Shown in pieces: positions 1 through 9,400 of a stretch of DNA of 64,000 nt (position 1 is its first letter; each line of letters begins with the position of its first letter). The translations under genes were made by a program, and so were the position numbers. Below the pieces are notes generated by a model, which was given only the letters and a program-made list of their open reading frames with translations, was not told the DNA's origin and searched no databases. The DNA is taken from the NCBI RefSeq assembly GCF_003113265.1, contig NZ_PUIV01000008.1:38076-102075 (forward strand), in the 5' to 3' direction. The DNA comes from Methylosinus sporium (GTDB lineage: Bacteria > Pseudomonadota > Alphaproteobacteria > Rhizobiales > Beijerinckiaceae).

Positions 1-1374
1 ATCTACACCTCCGGCTCGACCGGCAAGCCGAAGGGAGCCGTGGTGGAACACGGCGGGATGTTCAACAATCTCATCACCAAGGAGAGAGCGCTCGGCCTCA
101 CGGCCGACGACGTCATCGCACAGACGGCGTCTCAATGCTTCGACATATCCGTGTGGCAATTCCTGACAGCTCTGGCGCTGGGGGCGCGCGTCGAAGTTTT
201 TCGGGACGACATTTCTCGTGATCCGCAGCGCTTGCTGAAAGAGATCGAAGCCAATGGCGTCACCATTCTCGAAGCGGTTCCGTCGATGATAAGGGCGCTG
301 CTCGACGCGTCCGAAACCGGCGAGGAGCTTGCGAGCCTGCGATGGCTCCTGCCCTGCGGTGAAGCCCTCGCTCCCGAGCTCTGCCGGCGCTTCATGGAAC
401 GCTATCCGCATGTGCGTCTGCTCAACGCCTATGGCCCTGCTGAATGCTCGGACGATGTTTCTTACTATCCGATCGAAGCGCCGCCGCAAGGCAATGATCT
501 GAGCGTTCCGATCGGCCGGCCGGTGGACAACACGCAGCTCTATATTCTCAACCGTTGGCTCGAACCGACGCCCATCGGCGTGGCCGGCGAAATATGCGTC
601 GCGGGCGTCCAGGTCGGACGCGGCTATCTGAATCGTACCGATCTCACCGCCGCGGCGTTTCTGCCCGATCCGTTCGGTCCGGCGGGCGGACGACTCTATC
701 GCACCGGCGATCTCGGCCGTTATCGCTCCGACGGGGTCATCGAATTTCTTGGACGAGTCGATCACCAGGTGAAAATACGAGGCAATCGCATCGAGCCGGG
801 AGAGATCGAAGCCTGCCTCCTGAACCACCCCACGGTCGAGGACGTCTGCGTCGTAGCGCGGGAAGTTTCGAAAGGCGTCTACCGTCTCGTGGCCTATGTC
901 GTCGGGAGCGCGTCGGACGAGCGCGCGTTGCGCGAGTATATTCTCCAGACCCTGCCCGAGTTCATGGCGCCCGCGGCGTTCCTGTTCCTCGAGGCCTTGC
1001 CGTTGACGCCGAACGGCAAGGTCGACCGCAAACGGCTGCCCGACCTCGACGCCGCTCGCCTGCTTGCGCAACGATATGCGCCGCCGCGCAATGCGACCGA
1101 GGAGCTGTTGTGTGAGATATGGTCGGACGTGCTCCGGGTGGAGCGCGTCGGCGTCGAAGACAATTTCTTCGAGCTCGGCGGCCACTCGCTTCTCGCCATC
1201 CAGGTGCGATCGAGAATAAGAGCGGCGTTCGACGTCGAGATTCCGCTTCGCAATTTATTCGAAGCCACGACGATCGCCGCGCTCGCGGAACAGATCGAGG
1301 AGACTCTGATCGCGACCCTCGAAGCCGTCAGCGACGAGGAGGCCGCGAGCCTCCGTGAGCAGATGGCGGAATAG
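1..1374 (+). CDS. NRPS module, 5'-truncated: adenylation and carrier domains
   Basis: The reading frame is open from base 1, so the gene begins upstream; 457 residues are visible. It opens inside the adenylation domain at core motif A3 (IYTSGSTGKPKG) and continues through A5 (NAYGPAE), the A7/A8 region (YRTGDLGRY, VKIRGNRIEPGE) and A10 (NGKVDRK). A carrier domain with phosphopantetheine site FFELGGHSL (Ser near base 1190) and a short acidic tail follow. By comparison with GrsA, I read the pocket as D-I-W-E-L-C-A-D-D-K. The Glu and paired Asp suggest a basic substrate, but I cannot assign one. There is no thioesterase, so the chain passes to the next protein. The next gene follows within about 65 bases, consistent with one transcript. 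Confidence 0.95.
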   Translation: MYTSGSTGKPKGAVVEHGGMFNNLITKERALGLTADDVIAQTASQCFDISVWQFLTALALGARVEVFRDDISRDPQRLLKEIEANGVTILEAVPSMIRALLDASETGEELASLRWLLPCGEALAPELCRRFMERYPHVRLLNAYGPAECSDDVSYYPIEAPPQGNDLSVPIGRPVDNTQLYILNRWLEPTPIGVAGEICVAGVQVGRGYLNRTDLTAAAFLPDPFGPAGGRLYRTGDLGRYRSDGVIEFLGRVDHQVKIRGNRIEPGEIEACLLNHPTVEDVCVVAREVSKGVYRLVAYVVGSASDERALREYILQTLPEFMAPAAFLFLEALPLTPNGKVDRKRLPDLDAARLLAQRYAPPRNATEELLCEIWSDVLRVERVGVEDNFFELGGHSLLAIQVRSRIRAAFDVEIPLRNLFEATTIAALAEQIEETLIATLEAVSDEEAASLREQMAE

Positions 1375-1438
1375 TCTCGCAAAACGCCTGTCGCTTCGCC
1401 GAGTCGAAGCAATCGCCCACGACTGGAGTGTGGAAGAA

Positions 1439-4400
1439 ATGAGCGCGACCCCCATCGCCGGCGAGGATAGAAAGGGACGATTGTCCCCAGCCAAGCGAGA
1501 ACTTCTCGAAATAAAGCTGCGGGGACGTCGTCCCAACGTCACGCGCAACGAAATATCGGTTCGCCCGCCATCACAAAATCCGCTGTCGTTCGGCCAGGAA
1601 CGCATTTGGTTCCAATGCCAGGTGACGTCGAACGCAGCATTGTATCATATCCCGCTGCTGGCTTGGCTCGACGGACACCTGGATGTGCGAGCGCTCGAAG
1701 CCGGTCTGAACGAAGTGATCCGCCGCCATGAGGTTCTGCGCTCCGGCTTCGAGAGAAAGAACGGCGCGCCGGTCCAGATCATATCGCCGCATGTCGAGCT
1801 GGCGATCGGGCATGTCGACCTTCAGGACATCGATCCTGCGTCGCAAGAAAGTGAAGTTCGAGCGCGAGCCGGGGTGGAAGCGCGCAAGGCGTTCGATCTC
1901 GCACATCCGCCGCTCCTTCGGGTGATGCTGTTGAAGCTCGGCCCGGCGCGACACGCGCTCCTCCTGACGGTGCATCACATCGTCTGGGATGGGTGGTCGA
2001 GCGGACTGCTGATCCGGGAGATTTGTCAGCTCTATACGGCGACGCTGTCTCATTCGCCCAGTCCGTTGGCGCCGCTGCCGATTCAATATGGCGATTTCGC
2101 CTATTGGCATCGGCGGACGATGGAGAGCGAGAGCGGCTCCGAGCAAATCGCCTACTGGAAAAAGCGCCTCGAAGGCCTGCCGGATATGTCGGCTTTGCCG
2201 ACAGACCGGCCGCGCGCGGCGAAGCAAGCTCATCGCGGCTCGACCCATTCATGGCGTTTGTCGGAGAGCCTGCGCGATGGATTTACGAATTTGGCCCGCG
2301 GCAACGACACGACGTTGTTCGTCGTCTTGCTCGCGACATTCAAGGCGCTCCTGTTCCATTACACGGGCCAGAGCGACCTCGCGGTCGGAACGACTATCGC
2401 GTTCCGTACGCGATCGGAACTGGAAAGCCTGCTTGGATTTTTCGCGAACGCCTTGGTCCTTCGCACACAGCTCGGCGATGATCCATCGTTCGAGACATTG
2501 CTTGCGCGCGTCCACGAGACTGCCCTCGGCGCGCAATCGAACCAGGATATGCCGTTCGAGAAGCTGGTCGAGGAATTGGCTCCCAAACGCGGATTGAGCC
2601 ACAATCCGCTGTTTCAGATCGCCTTCGTTCTGCACAATCTTCCTTCGGAGAAGCTCGAGCTGCCGGGACTGACGATCCGCGTCGAGGAGACGAGCACGGA
2701 CTCGGCGACATTCGATCTCGTGCTTCACATCTTCGACGAACGTCCGGGATTGAAGGCGAGGCTCGAATATGATTCGGAGCTCTTCGATCACGCGACAATC
2801 GTTCGAATGGCGTCACATTTCGACGCGCTGGCGCTAAGCGTCATGACGCATCCCGGCTCTCGAATCTCGGCGCACTCCCTATCGGCTCCGGAGCAGGAGC
2901 GGCAGCTTATCGACAAGTCGAGCGCAAAGCTGACGATTTTCCCCGATCGACCGCTTCTCCACCAGTCGATAGACATCGCCGCCGAGGCCGGCGCCATCGC
3001 CGTGACCGCGGGCAGAGAAAGCCTCACTTACGGCGAACTCGTCGAGCGCTCCAATCGGCTCGCGCATCACCTCGCGAATATGGGCGTCGGCCCCGATGTT
3101 CCGGTGGGTGTCTTCCTGGAGCCGTCCATCGACATGATCGTCGCGATCCTCGGCGCGCTCAAGGCGGATGGCGCCTATGTTCCGATCGATCCCTCCTATC
3201 CGGCGGCCCGCATCCAGCATATTTTGGCGGACTCCAACGCTGCGGCGGTGATAACGACGCGGCGGACGGCCGCCGGTCTCCCCGACATTTCGACGCCCGT
3301 CGTTTTTTTGGATACGGACGCGGCGATTATCGGCGCCAATCCAACGCGCGCCGCTCCCAGCCGCGCTGGGCCGGACAATTTGGCCTATCTGATCTATACG
3401 TCCGGCTCGACGGGGTTGCCGAAGGGCGTGATGGTCTCGCATCGCAACGCGGTCGCCTCGACCCTCGCGCGCCGGCAATTCTACGCCGCGCCCGTAAAGA
3501 CCTATCTCCTATTGTCGTCGATCGCATTCGACAGTTCGGTCGCGGGCATTTTCTGGACCTTGTTCGAGGGCGGCCGGCTCTGCATTCCCGGCGAGAAGAT
3601 CCGGCGCGACCCGAGCGCGTTGATCCGGATGATCGAGCAAGAGGCCGTCTCTCATCTCTTGTGCCTTCCGTCGCTGTATTCGGTCCTGTCGAGCCTCGCG
3701 TCGCCGACGAATTGCGCATCTCTCGAATGTGTCATCGTCGCGGGCGAAGAATGCAAAGGCGAGGTGGTGGCGCGTCATTTCGACCGCGTCCCCCGCGCGG
3801 CTCTATTCAATGAATATGGACCGACCGAATGCGCGGTCTGGAGCACGGTTCACGAGATCAAATCCGAGGATCGAGCGGATGCGCCGATAAGCATCGGAAG
3901 GCCGATACCCGGCGCGCAAGCGTTCGTGGTCGGCCCGGGCGGGACTTTGCTGCCGCCGGGCGTGCCCGGCGAGCTATATGTCGGCGGACAAGGGCTGGCG
4001 AGAGGCTATCGCGGACGCGCGGATTTGACGGCGGAGCGCTTTTTGCCGAACCCTTTCGGCGAGGCGGGCGAGCGGCTGTATCGAACCGGCGATCGGGTTC
4101 GTCTCCGCGCCGACGGCGACATCGAATTTCTCGGCCGCGTCGACAGTCAGGTCAAGGTGCGGGGCTATCGCATCGAGCCCGCCGAAATCGAGAAGGCGCT
4201 TCTGCGTCATCCCTCCGCGCGAGACGTTGTCGTCATCGCGTCATCCGACAAGACTGGCGGCGCGAAGCTCCTCGCCTATCTCGTCACGGCCGCCGGCGCG
4301 CAGGAGCGCGACGCCGTTTTCAAACAATATCTGTCGGAACATCTGCCGGACTATATGGTTCCAGACAGCGTCGTCATATTGGACTCTCTTCCGAGATTGC

Positions 4401-4819
4401 CCAACGGCAAGATCGACCGCGGCGCATTGCCGGCGACATCGCCTACGTCGAACAGCTCGGCGAGAGCGAGCGAGCCGTCGAGCGCCATTGCGGCGCTGAT
4501 GGCTGAAATCTGGCGCGAGGTGCTCTCGATCGAGGACGTCGGCGATGACGACAATTTCTTCGATCTCGGCGGCAACTCCTTATCGGCGATCCGGGTGATC
4601 GCGCGCGCCCAGCAACTGCTCGGCAAAGACATTCCGATCGCCAGCATTTTCGACGACGGCGCGTTTCGAGCATTCGTTCTGGAAGTCGAGCTGTGCGCCA
4701 AAGGAGAATTCGCCGACGATGAATTGAACGCGCTGCTGGCGGAAATCGAAGAGGCTCCGGAACCGGGATTGTCGGTGGTCTCGGGCCGCGGGCTCGACGA
4801 GGAGGTTCGCCATGTCTGA
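1439..4819 (+). CDS. NRPS module: condensation-adenylation-carrier
   Basis: This is a single elongation module of 1126 residues. The condensation domain covers about 35-460 with active site HHIVWDG (about residue 179). The adenylation domain covers about 480-985 with A3 IYTSGSTGLPKG near 652. The carrier domain has FFDLGGNSL with its Ser near 1046. I read the pocket as D-S-A-L-I-A-E-V-W-K and cannot assign the substrate. I chose ATG 1439 because GGAAG lies just upstream; the frame is open further back, to a GTG at 1355 inside the previous gene, but that start has poorer support. The C-terminal tail is acidic, as in the upstream protein. The stop overlaps the next start, and a GAGGAGG ribosome site for that gene lies inside this coding end. 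Confidence 0.95.
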   Translation: MSATPIAGEDRKGRLSPAKRELLEIKLRGRRPNVTRNEISVRPPSQNPLSFGQERIWFQCQVTSNAALYHIPLLAWLDGHLDVRALEAGLNEVIRRHEVLRSGFERKNGAPVQIISPHVELAIGHVDLQDIDPASQESEVRARAGVEARKAFDLAHPPLLRVMLLKLGPARHALLLTVHHIVWDGWSSGLLIREICQLYTATLSHSPSPLAPLPIQYGDFAYWHRRTMESESGSEQIAYWKKRLEGLPDMSALPTDRPRAAKQAHRGSTHSWRLSESLRDGFTNLARGNDTTLFVVLLATFKALLFHYTGQSDLAVGTTIAFRTRSELESLLGFFANALVLRTQLGDDPSFETLLARVHETALGAQSNQDMPFEKLVEELAPKRGLSHNPLFQIAFVLHNLPSEKLELPGLTIRVEETSTDSATFDLVLHIFDERPGLKARLEYDSELFDHATIVRMASHFDALALSVMTHPGSRISAHSLSAPEQERQLIDKSSAKLTIFPDRPLLHQSIDIAAEAGAIAVTAGRESLTYGELVERSNRLAHHLANMGVGPDVPVGVFLEPSIDMIVAILGALKADGAYVPIDPSYPAARIQHILADSNAAAVITTRRTAAGLPDISTPVVFLDTDAAIIGANPTRAAPSRAGPDNLAYLIYTSGSTGLPKGVMVSHRNAVASTLARRQFYAAPVKTYLLLSSIAFDSSVAGIFWTLFEGGRLCIPGEKIRRDPSALIRMIEQEAVSHLLCLPSLYSVLSSLASPTNCASLECVIVAGEECKGEVVARHFDRVPRAALFNEYGPTECAVWSTVHEIKSEDRADAPISIGRPIPGAQAFVVGPGGTLLPPGVPGELYVGGQGLARGYRGRADLTAERFLPNPFGEAGERLYRTGDRVRLRADGDIEFLGRVDSQVKVRGYRIEPAEIEKALLRHPSARDVVVIASSDKTGGAKLLAYLVTAAGAQERDAVFKQYLSEHLPDYMVPDSVVILDSLPRLPNGKIDRGALPATSPTSNSSARASEPSSAIAALMAEIWREVLSIEDVGDDDNFFDLGGNSLSAIRVIARAQQLLGKDIPIASIFDDGAFRAFVLEVELCAKGEFADDELNALLAEIEEAPEPGLSVVSGRGLDEEVRHV

Positions 4820-6410
4820 CGGCGTGGTGTTCGCTTTGGCGGGAAGCGCCTGCGTCGAGCCGCTGGTCGGGCGCTGGCCGGCATGGGCGCATGTGATGGC
4901 GCCGGCGGCTTTCAGCCTGCATCTGGTGAATTATCAGGTAAAGACATTGCGGTCCTATCTGGACAATCCCGGTCTACATGAGAAATCGTGCCGCGACCCG
5001 CGACTCCTGGGCGGCGCATTCGTCGATATTCCGAGCGAGAGAACGCCCGAGGTCGCGGCGCTGCTGCGGGACATGGAAGACTCTCTCAAAGAAAATGTCG
5101 ATTTCGCCAATGCGCTCACCGAGTTCCACAATTGGCTCGTGAGAGAGGCGAAGGGGGAGAGTCTCGAGGGCTATTATCGCCGGCTTCCTTCCGCGCTGCG
5201 CGGATATGTCGAACTCGTGTATGATTATTACAACCGGCCGATCGTGCGGTGCCTGGAGGGAATGCTCTACAACAGTCCTTACTATAAGAGAGATCTGCAA
5301 TCGTTTCGGCTGTTTCGACAAGAGCATGATCACTCCCGCCCCTATTATATGAGCACGCCGAGGCTTGTCGACGAGAACGCCATCGATTGGCATGTGCGTT
5401 TCGACGATCCTAGAGTCGACGAGCTGTTCGGATTGGATTGTCGGCCGCGGAGCTTTGGAGAAATCAGAGAGCTGTTGGATCTGTCGCCCGAGGATGAGGG
5501 GCGGTTGGCGGGGCTGTTGCAGGAGGTCCGTCCGGAGCGGCGGGAGGGTTGGCGCGGGAGTGGAGTTCGCATCCGCTATTTCGGCCACGCCTGCGTCCTG
5601 GTGGAAAGCGCCGATGTTTCGATATTGATCGATCCCTTGATCGCTGTCCGGCCGGAAAGCTGCGACATCGAGCGGTTCAGCTACGACGACCTTCCCGACC
5701 AGATCGACTATGCGCTCATAACTCACGGCCACCACGACCATTTCGTCATAGAGACGCTTCTGCGGCTGCGTCACAAGATCAAAACGCTGGTCGTGCCGAA
5801 GAACTGCGACGCATTCTTCGCAGATATGTCGTTGCGCCTTCTGGCGAGGCAGCTTGGTTTTCGCGATGTGCGCGAGGTGGAGTGTCTCGACGAGCTCGCC
5901 ATCGCCGACGGACAGATCATCGCCATTCCGTTCCTCGGGGAGCACAATGATCTGCCGAGCGCCAAATCGGCGTATTTCATTCGAATATGCGGGCAGACGT
6001 TGCTGTTCGCCGCCGATTCCAACTGCCTCGATCCCGCCATTTATGCGCATGTCTGTCGGATCACCGGCCCGATCGATACGCTGTTCGTGGGAATGGAGTG
6101 CGTCGGCGCGCCGCTCGCTTGGGTCTACGGGCCGATCCTGCCGATCAAGCCCGATCATCGCCACAGCAAGGATCGCCGTTCTAACGGCTGCAATTCGGCG
6201 GCGGCCTTCGAGCTGGCGCGAGCCATCCAATGTCGGCGGGCCTTCGTCTATGCGGTGGGACGGGAGCCGTGGGTCAGATATCTGCTGGCGCTCGAACCGT
6301 CCGACGACGACGTCTACATGACCGAGATCGGATCATTCGCTCGACGTCTCGAGGAAGAGGCTCAAGTCGAGGCCCGGCGGCTGTTCGGCAAGGCCGAATT
6401 CTACATGTGA
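4812..6410 (+). CDS. CmlA-type di-iron beta-hydroxylase of carrier-bound amino acid (MBL fold)
   Basis: This 532-residue protein has a long N-terminal domain (about 1-245) followed by a metallo-beta-lactamase-fold domain. Length and layout match CmlA, the chloramphenicol-pathway di-iron enzyme that beta-hydroxylates an aminoacyl group on an NRPS carrier. The HxHxDH motif is HGHHDH at 305-310. Glu377 and Asp402 fall at or within one residue of ligands I recall for CmlA (His305, His307, Asp309, His310, Glu377, Asp403). A further CmlA ligand I recall near residue 480 as His is not obvious here: position 480 is Tyr, and the nearest His are 449 and 451. The start has a strong GAGGAGG site and overlaps the upstream NRPS gene by 8 bases, so co-translation is likely. 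I infer that it hydroxylates one residue of the peptide. An ordinary MBL hydrolase is the alternative. Confidence 0.75.
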   Translation: MSDGVVFALAGSACVEPLVGRWPAWAHVMAPAAFSLHLVNYQVKTLRSYLDNPGLHEKSCRDPRLLGGAFVDIPSERTPEVAALLRDMEDSLKENVDFANALTEFHNWLVREAKGESLEGYYRRLPSALRGYVELVYDYYNRPIVRCLEGMLYNSPYYKRDLQSFRLFRQEHDHSRPYYMSTPRLVDENAIDWHVRFDDPRVDELFGLDCRPRSFGEIRELLDLSPEDEGRLAGLLQEVRPERREGWRGSGVRIRYFGHACVLVESADVSILIDPLIAVRPESCDIERFSYDDLPDQIDYALITHGHHDHFVIETLLRLRHKIKTLVVPKNCDAFFADMSLRLLARQLGFRDVREVECLDELAIADGQIIAIPFLGEHNDLPSAKSAYFIRICGQTLLFAADSNCLDPAIYAHVCRITGPIDTLFVGMECVGAPLAWVYGPILPIKPDHRHSKDRRSNGCNSAAAFELARAIQCRRAFVYAVGREPWVRYLLALEPSDDDVYMTEIGSFARRLEEEAQVEARRLFGKAEFYM

Positions 6411-6449
6411 CCTCGTCATCCGGCGAAAGAATTGTTCGAGGAAATCGAA

Positions 6450-9400
6450 ATGGATCAGTTCGTCGAGCGCATGGCGCGCCTCTCTCCGGAAAAGCGTGCG
6501 CTGTTGATGAGGCGTTTGGGGGAGAAGGCAGCCGCCGAAGCGATCGGCGCCAGGACGAGCGGCTCCGCAAAGCCCCTGTCCTTCGCGCAGCAGCGACTGT
6601 GGTTCGTCGATCAGATCGAGCCCGGCGGCGCTCACTACAACAACATCGGCGCGTTTCGCATGTCGGGCGAGCTCGAGCTCGGCGTCTTCGTGGCGGCGAT
6701 CAACGAGATCATACGCCGGCACGAGGTCTTGCGAACGACTTTCGTGATGCGAGACGGCGGTCCGATTCAGGCTGTTCACTCGGAACTGAAGATTGCGGCG
6801 CCGGTGATCGACCTCGGCCGGCTGGACGCGGAACGCCGCGAGGAAGAGGCGCGGCGCCTCGTCGACGAGGAGGCGCTTCGGCCGTTCGACCTGACGAAAG
6901 GGCCGTTGTTGCGGACGCTGGTGTTGGATCTCGGCGCGCATCCTGTGACGGGACAGCGCGAATATGTCGTGACATTCACTTTGCATCATATCGTGTCGGA
7001 TGGCTGGTCGACGGATATTCTGATCCGCGAGTTCGTCGCCTTGTATGAAGCCTTCGTCGCGGGACGATCGTCGCCGCTGCCGGACCTCGCCATCCAATAC
7101 GCCGACTATGCGGCGTGGCAGCGGGACTGGCTGCAAGGAGAGGTTCTGGAGCGGCAGCTCGACTATTGGCGGGATCGGTTGGCGGATGCGCCGTCGGCGC
7201 TCGATCTGCCGACGGATCGTCCACGTCCGCCGGCGCTCGACCATGGCGGAACGACTTATCGTTTTGGCGTTTCGAAAGAGCTTGCCGACCGGCTGCGCAG
7301 TCTCGGCCGTCGGCAAGGGGCGACCTTGTTCATGGTTCTGTTGGCGGGGTTCCAGCTTCTGCTGTCGCGACACAGCGGTCAGCGCGACATTTGCGTCGGA
7401 ACGCCGATCGCGAATCGCCGCCGGGCGGAACTCGAGGGACTGATCGGGTTTTTCGTGAACACTCTAGTGTTGCGCGCAGATCTCTCCGGCGATCCGACAT
7501 TCCTCGCCTTTCTGGCGCAAACGCGTGAGACCGCGCTGGGCGCGCAGGAGCATCAGGACCTGCCCTTCGAGCGGCTCGTGGAAGAGCTGCAGCCTGCGCG
7601 GGACAACCGCAGTGCGCTCTTTCAGGCGATGTTCGTTCTGCAGAATGCGCCGACCCGGGAGCTGGCGCTTCCGGGCCTGAGAGTCGAGCCTGTGGCGCTG
7701 GAAGGGCGGACGGCGAAGTTCGATCTCACTTTGGCGCTGGAGGAAGGCGACGACGGGCTGATCGCGTCGTTCGAATATGCGACGGCCCTGTTCGACGCGC
7801 AGACGATTGCGCGAATGGCGGATCACTATGTGAACCTACTCGAAGGAATCGTCGCAGATCCGCACAGTCGTGTCAGCCGATTGCCGATGCTGAGCGACGA
7901 CGAACGTCGCCGGCTCCTCGTCGAATGGAACGACACGGCGGCGGCGTATCCGCGCGACGAGCCCATTCACGACCTGTTCGAGGAACAGGTGGCGCGCATG
8001 CCGGAGGCGGTAGCGGTCGCCTTCGGGGGCGACCGCCTCACCTATGGCGAGTTGAACGTCAAAGCCAATCGATTGGCGCATCGTCTTTGCCGCCTGGGGG
8101 TCGGACCGGAGACGGTCGTCGGCATTTGTGTCGAGCGGTCCTTGGAGATGATCGTGGCGCTGCTCGGCGTCTTGAAGGCCGGCGGGGCCTATCTGCCGCT
8201 CGATCCCGATTATCCGAGCGAGCGGCTCGCCTATATGATCGACGACGCCTCGCCCGCGCTGGCGCTGACCCAGCGGAGCCTGCGAGAGCGGCTCCCGGAC
8301 ACGGTCGAGACGCTGTGTCTGGATACGGATTGGGCGTCGATCGAAGGAGAGAGCGAAGCCAATCCCGTCTCGCGCGCCACCGCCCAAAACCTCGCCTATG
8401 TGATCTACACTTCCGGCTCCACGGGAAGACCCAAGGGCGCGCTTATTGTGCATCGAAATGCCGTGGCGATGCTGCATTGGGCAAAAGGTCTGTTCGGCGA
8501 CGAGCGGATAGAAGGACTGGCCGCCGCGACGTCTTTGAGCTTCGACTTGTCGGTGTTCGAAATATTCCTGCCTTTGTGCCGAGGCATAAAACTATTCGTG
8601 TTGAAGGATATTACCGAGCTGGGACGGTTCGAGCGTCACGACGGCATATTGATCAACACGGTTCCGTCCGTAATGGCCGAATTGCTCCGGCTCGATCGCG
8701 TGCCGGCCTCCGCCAGAATTATCAATCTCGCCGGCGAGCCTTTGCCGCGATCCTTGGCGCGAACGCTGAACCACCGTCGAGGTGTGGAAGCCGTGTTCAA
8801 CCTCTACGGTCCTTCCGAATGCACGACTTATTCCAGTTTCGCCGTGCTGGACAAGAACGACCGGCGGAATCCTCCCATCGGCCGGCCGATTTCGAACACG
8901 CAGATTTATCTTCTGGACGCCGGGCTGGAGCCGGTTCCGGCGGGGGTGGCGGGCGAACTCTACATCGGCGGCGCCGGCTTGGCGCGCGGCTATCTCGGCC
9001 GCCCCGATCTGACCGCGGAACGCTTCGTTCCAAATCCGTTCGGCGATACGGGAGAGCGACTGTATCGCACGGGCGATTTGGCCCGCTACCGGGCCGACGG
9101 GGACATCGAGTTCCTGGGCCGGATCGACCACCAGGTGAAAGTCCGCGGCTTTCGCATCGAGCTCGGCGAGGTCGAGGCGGCGCTGTCGGGCGTCGAAAGC
9201 GTGCGTGAAGCCGTGGCGGTCGCGCGTGAAGACGCTTCCGGCGACAAGCGACTGGTCGCCTATGTGGTCGGGCGCGTCGGAGCGGATGCGTCCGTCGCCG
9301 AATTGCGGGCGGCGCTGCAACGAGAGCTGCCGGATTATATGGTCCCTTCGGCCTTCGTGGTTCTCGACGCCCTGCCTCTCACCAAAAATGGCAAGGTGGA

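Noticed and set aside
1355..1438. GTG start at 1355 for the second NRPS gene
   Set aside because: The added residues overlap the previous gene and are Arg-rich without likeness to the family; ATG 1439 has a better ribosome site.
4974..6230. A 418-codon open frame on the minus strand inside the CmlA-like gene
   Set aside because: High-GC coding DNA often leaves the opposite strand open; it has no domain, no ribosome site and lies wholly inside a well-supported gene.
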